DNA of 64,000 nucleotides, from contig OY970289.1 in the NCBI GenBank assembly GCA_963716135.1, positions 3,472,001-3,536,000 of the forward strand, written 5' to 3'. This DNA comes from CAVRAW01 sp963716135 (lineage in GTDB: Bacteria; Planctomycetota; Planctomycetia; Pirellulales; JADZDJ01). This document shows, one piece after another, positions 55,255 to 64,000 of the stretch. Each line of letters starts with the position of its first letter. Position 1 is the stretch's first letter. The notes beneath the pieces were generated by a model. That model was not told the DNA's origin. It made no database searches and worked only from the letters and a program-made list of their open reading frames with translations. The position numbers were made by a program, and so were the translations under genes.

Positions 55255-58200
55255 TCAATGTTTCTTCTGGTCGAGCTTCGGTTCCGGTTCCCAGTTGATG
55301 GGGATCGGATCTAATTGCACTTTCACTGGTTTTGGTTTTTCGGTGGTCGCTTCGACCGTGGCCGTGATGGGGCTGGGCTCCGACGCCGAGGCCTCCAGCG
55401 GATGGGTGTCGGCCGTTTGCACGTGGTCCGTGGGAATTACCGGCGCCGGCACGTCAATCGTTTGCACGTGGTCCGCCGGCAGCGATGTGAAATCGATCTG
55501 ATCGGTCGTTTCCGCCGCCGTCGGCATTTCGCTGACGGGCATTTCCGCCGTCACTTCGTGAATCTGCTGCGGCGGCTCCGGCACATCGATGGCCGGCGCC
55601 GGTGGGTGATGATTGCCCGAGTCGAAGCTCAGATTCTCGCGGCGCGCTTTTCCATTGCCGATTAGCGGCCAGCGCAGTTTCGGCGCCGACGGCCATTGCC
55701 GCTGCTGCTTTGGTTTGGAAGTCGAACGCGCCATCACGTGCCCGGCCAGGCGCCGCACCGGCCGCAAGCTGACGGCGTCGATTAGCACGCCGCCCATTGC
55801 AGGCAACAGCCCGGCGGAGAAGATCCGCCAATGGGTGGCGTGTTCGATCACCCAGAAAAACACCGGCGTCAGGAAAATTCCGAACAGCGTCACGCCCAGC
55901 ATGCCGCTGAACACGGCCGTGCCGAGCACGCGCCGCATTTCCGAACCGGCCCCCGTTGCGATCACCAGCGGCACCACGCCCAGGATGAACGCAAACGAGG
56001 TCATCAGAATTGGCCGCAACCGCAGCCGGCAAGCTTCCAGCGTGGCATCGTGGGCACTGGCGCCCGCATCGCGCCGGAGCTTGGCGAACTCGACAATCAA
56101 GATCGCGTTCTTGCACGCCAGCCCGATCAGCACCACAAAGCCCACTTGGGTGAAGACGTTGATATCTTGCTTGGCGATCCACACGCCGGCCAGCGAACAC
56201 AACACGCACATCGGCACGACCAGAATTACCGCCAGCGGCAACGACCAGCTTTCGTACAGCGCCGCCAGCACCAAAAAAACGAACACGACTGAAAAGCCGA
56301 ACACGATCATGCCCGTGTTGGCCTGCTTCTGCTCGAGAAACGTGATTTCGGTCCACTCGTACGACATGGCCGCAGGCAATTCCGCCTTGGCCAGTTTCTC
56401 CAGCGCCTCGCTGGCCTGCCCGGTGCTGTAGCCATTGGCCACCATGCCATTGATCGCCGCCGCCGGATACATGTTGTAGCGCGTCAGCACCAGCGGCCCG
56501 ACAATCGGCCGCACATTGACCAGCGAACCCAGCGGCACCATTTCGCCTTTTAGATTGCGCACTTTCAGGCGCGACACATCGTCCACCTGGTTGCGATATT
56601 TCTGATCGGCCTGCACGATCACTTCCCACGTGTGGCCGAAGAGATTGAAGTCGTTCACGTATCGTGAACCCAAGTACGCTTGCAGCGTCGCAAACAGCTC
56701 GTCGAGACTCACGCCTTGCTTGATGCATGCCTCGCGGTTCACGTCGACGAACAGTTGCGGCGAGTTGGCTTTATAGACGGTCGAAAGTCCGACCAGCCCC
56801 GGCGTCTGATTTCCTTTGGCGACCAGGTTGTCGGTTTCCTGCTGCAACTCCACCAGACCGACACCGCCGCGGTCTTCCACCATGAACTTGAATCCGCCGG
56901 CGCGCCCAAGCCCGACACCGCCGGCGGCCCGAACACCAGCACCTGCGCCTCGGGAATCTCGGCGGCGCAGCGCTCGCGAATCTTGGACATGATCGAGTCG
57001 GCCGAGAGATCGGGCGTCCGCCGTTGGCTGAATTCGTTCAAAATCAAAAACATCGAACCGAAGTTCGAACCATACGCGCTGAGCACAAACGAGTTGCCGG
57101 CCACGGAAAACGCATATTTCACGCCGGGGGTGCTCCTGGCGACTTGTTCAATCTTGGCCATCGCCGCGCAGGTGCGCTCGGCGCTGGCGGCATCCGGCAA
57201 TTGCACCGCCGCAATCAGGTAGCCCTTGTCCTGCGCGGGAATGAACCCGGTGGGCAACTGCCGGTAACCCCAAAACGTGAGGAACAGCAGTCCGCCGTAC
57301 ACCGTGAGCACCAGCACCGGAACCCGCAAAAATTTGCCGACCAGCGCCAGATATGCATTGGTCGAGGTACGAACCCCGAAATTAAAGAACCGGAAGAACC
57401 AACCGAATACGAAATTCATCAGCCGCGTGAATAAATCCTGCTTGCCGTGCCGCGGCTTCAAGAGCAATGCGGCCAGCGCTGGGCTCAGCGACAAGGAATT
57501 GATCGTCGAAAACACCGTCGACATGGCGATCGTCAGCGCGAATTGCCGGAAGAACTGCCCGACAATGCCCGAGATAAATGCGCAGGGAATAAACACGCTC
57601 GCCAGCACGAAGCCGACCGCGATGATCGGTCCGGAAACCTGGCTCATCGCTTTGATTGCCGCGGCGCGCGGCGCCAGGCCGCGCTCGATGTGATATTCCA
57701 CCGCCTCGACCACCACGATCGCGTCATCGACCACAATGCCGATCGCCAGCACCAGTCCGAACAGCGTCAGGTTGTTCAAGCTGAACCCGACGACGGCCAT
57801 TGCCGCAAAGGTGCCGATGATGGCCACCGGCACGGCGATCAACGGGATGATGGCGGCCCTCCAACCTTGCAAGAAAATCAGCACGACAATGGCCACCAAG
57901 ATGACCGAATCGCGCAGCGACTTGAACACCTCGGCCACCGATTCACGAATGTACGGCGTCGTGTCGTAGCCGACTCCGTACGTGAGGCCTTCGGGAAAAT
58001 CGCGCGACAGCTCCTGCATCTTGGTCTTCACGCGGTCGGCGGTATCCAGCGCGTTGGCGTCGGGCAATTGAAAAACCGCCAGCCCGACCGTCGGCTTGGC
58101 GTTGAACCGCATGGAGATGTCGGTGCTCTTGGCCCCCATCTCCACATGGCCGACGTCCTTGATGCGAATCATCCGCCCGTCGGGCGTCGTGTGAATGACG

Positions 58201-58952
58201 ATGTCGCCGAATTCGTCCGGCTCCTTCAGCCGCCCTTCAATGCTCAGCGGAATCTGCTTCAGTTGGCCATCGACCGCAGGCGGCTGGCCGATTTGCCCCA
58301 GCGCCACGTCCATGTTCTCTTCGCGCAGCGCATCAACGACGTCGGTCACCGCCAGATTGCGAACGGCCAACTTATCGGGATCGAGCCAGACGCGCATGCT
58401 GTAATCGCGCTGGCCGAACACAAACACGTCGCCGACGCCGGGCACCCGCGCCAGCTCGTCGCGGATGCGCAGCAACGCATAATTGCTCAGGTAAAGCTGA
58501 TCGTACCGCTGGTCCGGCGAATAGATGCTCACCGCCAGCAAAATATCGGGCGAGCGCTTCCGCGTGCTCACGCCGGTTTGCCGCACCACTTCGGGCAACT
58601 GCGGCATCGCCAGGCTCAAGCGGTTTTGCACCAGCACCTGGGCCAAATTCAAATTCACGCCCAGCTTGAACGTCACCGTGAGCGTGTACGAGCCGTCGCT
58701 GGTGCATTGCGACGACATGTAGAGCATGTTTTCCACGCCGTTGACTTGTTGCTCGATCGGCGCGGCCACGGTTTGAGCCACCACCTGCGCGCTGGCGCCG
58801 GGATAATTGCAGTCGACCTGAATCGTGGGCGGAGTGACTTGGGGATACTGTGCCAGCGGCAGCGAGAACCCGGCCACCGCGCCGGCCAGGGTGATCAAGA
58901 TCGAGATCACCGACGCAAAGATCGGCCGGTCGATGAAGAATCGTGAAAACAC
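55255..58952 (-). CDS. RND efflux pump (AcrB/HAE1 type) with long C-terminal tail; one frame break
   Basis: Second inner-membrane pump of the operon, about 1232 aa after repair. ATG 58952 (FFIDRPIFASVISILITLAG). TM4 GIVVDDAIVVVEA and the TM10 lysine (GLACKNAILIVEF) are kept, so it should pump. No extra helices after TM6. About 150 residues beyond the last helix are Pro/Thr-rich and acidic (SFDSGNHHPPAPAIDVPEP). The frame is lost at about 56900-56907 (SGLG to RAGGFKFMVEDRGG), repaired by one C in GGCCGC. Confidence 0.9.
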
Positions 58953-58961
58953 GGAACTTCC

Positions 58962-60205
58962 CTATTCCTTCTTGCCCGGGGCCGCGCCTGTGGGAGTTGT
59001 CGGTGCTGTTGCCGGGCCGCTTGCTGATGTCTCGATATCCGACTGCGGCTTGGGAACCACTTGCAAATCCTTGCGCAGGCGCTGCAAACCGGTGACCACC
59101 ACGCGATCGTCGGCCTTCAGCCCGTCTTCAATCACGCGATTGCCGTCGTGCAACAATCCCGGTTTCACGCGTCGATACGAGACCTTGTCTCCCTCGCCGA
59201 TGACCCACACATATTTTTGCCCCTGATCGGTGCCGATCGCCTCGTCGGGAATCAAGAGCGCGGAATGCGCCTCGCCGATCGGGAACCGCAGCCGCACGAA
59301 CAGGCCGGGCAACAGCAGGTGTTTTGGATTTTCGATCACCGCACGCAAGCGCAGCGTGCCGGTGGTGGGATCGACCTGGTTGTCGAAGAAATCGACCACG
59401 CCTTTGTGCGAAAAATTTTCCTCGTCCGCCAGCGCCACTTGCACGATCACTCTCTTTTCCGGAGTTTTCAGCAGCTTTCCCTCTTCCAGCAGCCGTCGCA
59501 TGCGCAACACGGTCCGCTCGTCGAGATCAAAATAGGCGTAAATCGGATCGAGTGAAACGATGGTGGCCAGCATCGTGTCGTCAGCTTTCACCAAATTCCC
59601 TGGGTCGACCAACCGCCGGCTGATGCGCCCATCGATGGGGGCAATGACTTTCGTCCATGTCAGGTTCAAATCGGCGGAATCCTGCGCCGCCAGTGCGGCT
59701 TTCCAAGTGGCCTCCGCTTCGGCGCGATCGGAGGTCACCTGGTCCCATTGATCCGGCGTGATGGTGCGATTGGCGACCAGCGGCCGATCGCGCGCCACTT
59801 CGCGCTCCAGCCGATCTAAGCGTGCCTTTGTCTGGCTGACATTGGCGGCGGCCCGTTCGCTATCGGCTTGGAACGGCCGCGGATCGATTTGAAACAGCAG
59901 GTCTCCCTGTTTGACTTCCGTGCCGTCGGTGAAGGCCACCTTATCGAGATAGCCGCTGACGCGCGAGCGCAGCTCGACGGTGTTGATCGCAGCGGTGCGC
60001 CCGGTGAATTCCTCATACTCCGTGACCGTTTCATGGCTGGGAGTGGTGTAATACACCTCGGGCGGTTTTGGCGGCGGCGGTTGCTGCGCATCGCTGTGCG
60101 CGCCGCATCCGCTGCTAGCAAGCGCGCCGCAAGCCAGCGCAAGCGCAAGAAAAGCGCCGCGGTGCGCAGAGATCGCCGACGCGTCGTGAAGCCGACGTCA
60201 AACAT
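58962..60205 (-). CDS. RND periplasmic adaptor (membrane fusion protein) lipoprotein; one frame break
   Basis: About 414 aa after repair. From ATG 60205 a signal peptide leads to a lipobox SSGC (FLALALACGALASSGC), so it is lipid-anchored like AcrA. The frame changes at about 60160-60163 (SLRT to RGAFLALALACG), one C lost in ACCCGC. Lipoyl/hairpin regions: TVELRSRVSGYLDKVAFTDG, coiled-coil ARLDRLEREVARDRPLV, IAPIDGRISRRLVDPG. The outer-membrane channel partner is not in the window. First gene of the RND operon. Confidence 0.88.
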
Positions 60206-60248
60206 GATATTGCCAGTGCAGGAGGAGTCCCGACGTGGAAAAAAGTTC

Positions 60249-60270
60249 GATGACTGACTAGTCAGTCATC
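60249..60270. promoter_or_regulatory. Perfect 22-bp palindromic TetR-type operator
   Basis: The half-site GATGACTGACT is followed by its exact complement, 22 bp in total (11 + 11). It lies between the divergent RND operon and tetR, 44 bases upstream of the adaptor ATG and 100 bases before the tetR ATG. It overlaps the -35 region of the tetR promoter and lies just downstream of the predicted start of the RND transcript, fit for repression of both. Confidence 0.85.
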
Positions 60271-60282
60271 TATCGATAGTAT

Positions 60283-60310
60283 ATTATAGGAAGCGGGTAT
60301 TCGGATTCAA
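60283..60310 (-). promoter_or_regulatory. Promoter of the RND operon (minus strand)
   Basis: Minus-strand -35 TTGAAT (60310-60305), 16-base spacer, -10 TATAAT (60288-60283), perfect at the -10. Transcription would start at about 60276 and cross the operator at once. On the plus strand TATTAT at 60282-60287 could act as the -10 of tetR with TAGTCA at 60259-60264. Confidence 0.65.
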
Positions 60311-60369
60311 TGCCCGCGCGCACCGTGCTACAAACCCCAATCCCGCCAGTACTTCCGACCCAATAAACA

Positions 60370-61026
60370 ATGTCTACTTCCGCCGCTTCACCGACTTCGC
60401 CAGCCGATCATCGCGCCGGGCGTCGTCAATCGATCGTTAAGGCTGCCGCCCGTTTGTTTGCCGAGCTGGGCTACACCGATTGCGAAATGGAACGCGTGGC
60501 GACCGAGTTGAAGATCGCCAAAGGCACGCTCTATTTATATTTCTCCAGCAAGGAAGAGTTGTTTTACGCCTGCGTCGACGACGGCATGCGTCAGATGCAA
60601 ACGGCCGTCAACGCCGCTGCCGATCAAGTCAAAGAACCGTTCGAACAAATCTCGCACGCAATCCGCACGTATTTCCAATTCTTCGAAGATTACCCCGAGC
60701 ACGTCGAGTTGTTGATTCAGGAACGCGCGAATTTCAAACATCGCAAGCGCCCGACCTACTTCGAATATCGTGAAGCCAATCGCGCCCGCTGGCGTGAACT
60801 GTGGACACGGCTGATCAAAGAAGGCCGCGTGCGCAACGATCTGCCGGTGGATCATATCCTCGACACGATCGGCAATCTGCTGTACGGCACGATGTTCACC
60901 AACCACTTCGTCGGCCGCCAGGTTTCCTCGCAAGAGCAATTCGATTCGATCCTCGAGATCGTGCTCGATGGCGTCTTGAGCGAAGACGAACGCCGCAAGC
61001 GCAAAGAAAATCGCCGCGCGAAATAA
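60370..61026 (+). CDS. TetR/AcrR family transcriptional regulator
   Basis: 218 aa, ATG 60370. N-terminal helix-turn-helix (AARLFAELGYTDCEMERVAT then ELKIAKGTLYLYFSSKEELF), C-terminal ligand-binding helices. Divergent from the RND operon, with a perfect 22-bp palindrome in between, so it is the likely local repressor of the pump, released by an unknown ligand. It ends 8 bases before the convergent uvrD gene. Confidence 0.9.
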   Translation: MSTSAASPTSPADHRAGRRQSIVKAAARLFAELGYTDCEMERVATELKIAKGTLYLYFSSKEELFYACVDDGMRQMQTAVNAAADQVKEPFEQISHAIRTYFQFFEDYPEHVELLIQERANFKHRKRPTYFEYREANRARWRELWTRLIKEGRVRNDLPVDHILDTIGNLLYGTMFTNHFVGRQVSSQEQFDSILEIVLDGVLSEDERRKRKENRRAK

Positions 61027-61034
61027 TCGGCGCG

Positions 61035-63339
61035 CTAGTTTCCCGCCGCCGGGCGCAGCGGGCTGTGGATTAGCAGAAATCGCTTCTCGCCGGCGCCGGA
61101 GGCGAACATTACCGTCGCTTTTCGCTTCGGGCCGCTGCCGGAGAGCGCGATGATCTTGCCCAGCCCGTACTCGGGATGCTTCACGATCATTCCCTGGTGA
61201 AACACTTCGGGCGAGATTCTCGATGGTTCCGCGGGTTGTTTCGTTTGCACCGCAGCGGATTGCGCCGCCAATTCCGCCGCGGTGGTCAGGCGGCCCGTGG
61301 CGACGGCCGTGCCGCTGGACGATTCCTCACGCGGCGGAAACTCAAGATCTTCTGCATCCAGCCCGGCGGCAGCGTCCTCGTCGCCGATTTCCGGAACGCC
61401 GGGATCGAACGCCGCCGTCTTCGGCTGCTCAAATTCGAGTTCCTCCTGGGGCAATTCCATCAGAAAAGCGCTGGGCACGGTCGGACGAAACTGGCCGCGG
61501 TAATGCCGGTAGCATGCGCGGCTAAGGTGCAGCTCCTCCTTCGCCCGGGTCATGCCCACAAATAGCAGACGCCGTTCTTCTTCCAATTGCTCCTCGTCGT
61601 TGCGGCTGCGCTCGTGCGGGAAAATTCCTTCCTCCAGGGCGATGATGAATACGACCGGAAATTCCAAACCCTTGGCGGCGTGAACCGTCATCAACGTCAC
61701 GCGATCGTCGTCCACCTCCCAGGCATCGGTATCATTTACCAGCGCAGCCTGTTCCAGGAACGCTTCCAAGGCGCCGGTGCCGGGATGCGTTTCATCGAAC
61801 TCACGCGCGGCGGTCAGCAATTCTTCGATGTTGGCCAATCGCTCCTGGTCTTCCTCATCCTCCGATTCCTGCAAGAACTTCTGATAACCCGATTCGCCGA
61901 GCACCCGGCCGATGATTTCTTCCACGGGCGCTGTGGCGGCGACGCTGAGGGAATCGAACATCGCCACGAATTTAGCCACTCCGACGGCGGCGCGCTTGTT
62001 GAGGCCTTCAATCATTCCCGCTTGCGCGCGGCGCCCAACAGCGTCAATTTCCGGCTATTGGCGAATTCCTGCAGCCGGCCGATCGTGCCGCGGCCGATGC
62101 CGCGAGGCGGCGTGTTGATGATCCGCAAAAAAGCCACGTTATCGCGGGGATTATTCAATAAATGCAAATACGCCAGGATGTCTTTGATCTCTTTGCGCTG
62201 ATAGAACTCCAGCCCGTTGACCATCTGATACGGAATGCTGTAATCGCGCAGCGCGAACTCCAATGATCGCGAAAGCGCATTGGTGCGATAGAACACCGCG
62301 AAATCGCGCGGCGCCGCCTGCCGGAGCGCACCTCCGTCTCGATCATCGCGGCAAGCTGTTCGGCTTCGTCTTTCTGCGACGGGTGAAACACCAGCCGCAC
62401 CGCGCGCCCTTCGGCATTGTCGGTGAATAAACTCTTCAGTTTGCGGCGCTTGTTGACGCCGATCAGTTTGTCGGCCGTGCGCAAGATGCGCTTCGTGCTG
62501 CGATAGTTTTGCTCCAGCCGCACAATCTTCACGTTGGGATAGTCGTGCTCGAAATCGAGAATGTTGTTCAAGTTCGCGCCGCGCCAGCCGTAGATCGATT
62601 GGTCGGGATCGCCGGTGACCGCCAGGTTCGGATAATCGACTGACATGGCGCGCACGATCGTGTATTGCGCCAAATTGGTGTCCTGGTACTCATCAACCAA
62701 GATGTAGCGATATCGTTGATCGAGCGCCCGGCGGATTTCCGGATTCTCGCGCAACAGCACCGCCACGTGCAAAAGCAGGTCGTCGAAATCGACCGCGCCG
62801 CTTTCGATCAGGCGCTTCTGGTACGGCCCATACACTTGCGCCACGATCTGCCCGATCGGGCTGCCGCGCCGCGGCTCGTACTGCTCGGGCGTAATCAAAT
62901 TGTTCTTCGCCCAACTGATTGCCGCCTGCACGCGCTCCGGCGTAGTGTGCGTCAGATCCAAATCCAACGCATCCAGCGTGTGCTTCAGCGCCGACAGACT
63001 GTCGGAGGTGTCGTAGATCGTGTAATTCTCAGGCAGCCCGACGTGCGGCGCATATTCCCGCAGCAATCGGGCGCAAAACCGGTGGAACGTGCTCATCCAG
63101 ACCGAGGCCAAGGGAGCCAACTGGGCCACGCGGCGCTTCATTTCGTCGGCCGCCTTGTTGGTGAAGGTGAGCGCCAGGATGTGCCGCGCCGGCACGCCCA
63201 GCTCGAGCAGTTGGGCGATACGATGCGTGACCACTCGCGTCTTGCCGCTGCCGGGGCCGGCCAAAATCAACAGCGGCCCATCCACGTGCCGCACCGCGGC
63301 CAATTGCGCTTCGGTCAGTTCTTCGGTGAGGTGATGCAC
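61035..63339 (-). CDS. pcrA: UvrD/PcrA-type DNA helicase; two frame breaks
   Basis: 3'-5' SF1A helicase of repair and rolling-circle replication, about 768 aa after repair. GTG 63339 (VHHLTEELTEAQLAAVRHVDG) with GAAGG upstream; longer in-frame starts lack support. Motif I AGPGSGKT, Ia FTNKAADEM, II VDEYQDTN, III GDPDQSIYGWRGA, IV LEQNYRST, then VFYRTNALSRSLEFAL, V/VI LMTVHAAKGLEFPVVF and FVGMTRAKEELHL. C-terminal Tudor-like PcrA tail (VKHPEYGLGKIIALSG). Breaks at about 62305-62318 and 62025-62035, each one base lost in a GC run. Confidence 0.93.
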
Positions 63340-63639
63340 GGAGCCTTCTAGAGTGGTTGGGTGACACTGACAAGCGCGGCGCTTGTCAGTGCCACACAGC
63401 TTCGAAAGGGATGGGTCACAAAGTACCGTACATAAGTATATCAGTGAGGAATTTGCCGCGAATCCCGAAGAAAATCGTGCTAGCACGCCTCGTCCCAAAG
63501 CACAAAGCCGGTGGAAAACCTGTCGGACAGTTGGCAAAACGGCGGAAATCGGTATATTGTTCGGCAATCCGGCGAACGGTCGAACTCACGGTGGGGTCGA
63601 ATCGCCGGAAAGGGCCTGCTGCATTACGGGAGGGAACCC
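63340..63639. other. Gene-free stretch between divergent genes
   Basis: 300 bases between uvrD (minus) and the alpha-CTD protein gene (plus). Both frames are open into it but without family similarity. The promoter pair is not obvious. Confidence 0.4.
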
Positions 63640-63921
63640 ATGAGTCGGACTCGCATCCCGCTAGACACGCTTCGCAATCCGCAAGCCGATCTGGCCGAAC
63701 GCTTGGAGATGAGCACCGCCGAGATCGGTCTCTCGGTGCGCACCACCAATTGCCTGGAAGAGCGGGGCATCTTCACGGTCAACGATCTGCTGCACTGCAC
63801 CCGCGAAGACCTGCTGAGCATCTCGAATTTTGGCGAAAAGACGCTGGAAGAAGTGTACAAGGCGCTGGAAAGCATCGGCTTCTATCGCCGCAGCCGCCAG
63901 GCCGAAGCCGCCGTGGCTTAG
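63640..63921 (+). CDS. Stand-alone RNA polymerase alpha-CTD domain protein
   Basis: 93 aa, ATG 63640 with GGGAGGG 6 bases upstream (the in-frame start at 63511 is not needed). The core LSVRTTNCLEERGIFTVNDL and LLSISNFGEKTLEEVYKAL aligns along its length with the C-terminal domain of RNA polymerase alpha. The residues that contact DNA in E. coli alpha-CTD are kept: Arg and Asn in VRTTNC (R265, N268) and Asn, Gly, Lys in NFGEKT (N294, G296, K298). It lacks the N-terminal assembly domain, so it cannot form polymerase. It may act at UP elements or compete with alpha-CTD contacts. Confidence 0.88.
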   Translation: MSRTRIPLDTLRNPQADLAERLEMSTAEIGLSVRTTNCLEERGIFTVNDLLHCTREDLLSISNFGEKTLEEVYKALESIGFYRRSRQAEAAVA

Positions 63922-64000
63922 GCTCGCCCGGCAAACTAAAAAATAGTCCGACCGTGTCGGTCGGGAAGATTCGACTGGCCGAAAATGCACAGCGCCAGTG

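Noticed and set aside
57447..58946. 499-residue open frame antisense to the RND gene
   Set aside because: Histidine/arginine-rich shadow frame in high-GC DNA; the minus-strand RND gene has clear conserved motifs.
1..64000. CRISPR array, prophage, insertion sequence or rRNA
   Set aside because: No regularly spaced repeats, transposase or integrase frames, phage genes, or rRNA sequence were seen.

Overview
The window looks like chromosome of a GC-rich planctomycete, probably Pirellulales-like. Pointers are the gene order rplY-pth-rpsF-ssb-rplI-dnaB without rpsR, a PEP-CTERM protein, an ImuA/ImuB/DnaE2 mutasome, a YhaN/YhaO-like pair, a stand-alone RNA polymerase alpha-CTD protein, and many signal-peptide proteins of no recognised family. 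No rRNA, CRISPR array, prophage or insertion sequence was seen.

Layout. 1-2.9 kb: branched-chain amino acid ABC genes livM, livG, livF. 2.9-7.5 kb: RecQ, a DedA protein, a DUF502 protein and a zinc-ribbon protein. 7.5-15.6 kb: U32 peptidase, transglutaminase-like protein, lipid-type ABC exporter, a Sua5/phosphatase fusion and RpiB. 15.7-20.8 kb: LhgO, a hypothetical, DinB-like protein, archease, an acrylyl-CoA-reductase-like enzyme, thioredoxin and a cupin. 20.8-29.5 kb (minus strand): MMPL exporter, membrane-anchored YhaN-like ATPase, degenerate phosphoesterase and a hypothetical. 30-35.2 kb: IMPase and the replication/ribosomal cluster. 35.6-39.2 kb: small secreted proteins and two identical tRNA-Arg(CCT) genes plus a half copy. 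39.3-45.4 kb: mutasome imuA-imuB-dnaE2 followed by an SRAP (AP-site crosslinking) gene. 45.4-51.9 kb: PEP-CTERM protein, tRNA-Gly, PilT, methyltransferase, a repeat-rich secreted TPR-like protein and a sulfotransferase. 51.9-61 kb: a divergent tetR / adaptor-RND-RND efflux locus with a perfect palindromic operator. 61-63.9 kb: UvrD/PcrA helicase and the alpha-CTD protein.

Data quality matters here. Seventeen frame breaks fall in thirteen genes, including essential ones (dnaB) and well-conserved ones (uvrD, RND pumps). Each can be repaired by restoring one G or C, or one CG dinucleotide, in a short GC run. I read them as sequencing indels and annotate the genes as whole CDSs spanning the breaks. 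The 51-bp repeats at 50447-50597 support this from inside the sequence: the middle copy is 49 bp long, exactly where the frame breaks.

The most unusual biology is membrane or coiled-coil insertions in places they do not normally occur: a two-helix insert inside the LivG ATPase, extra helices in one RND pump, a transmembrane hairpin in the YhaN coiled coil, and a coiled coil in the first outer loop of an ABC exporter. Also notable are the free-standing alpha-CTD protein and a 27-nt palindromic element that sits in frame inside dnaE2.
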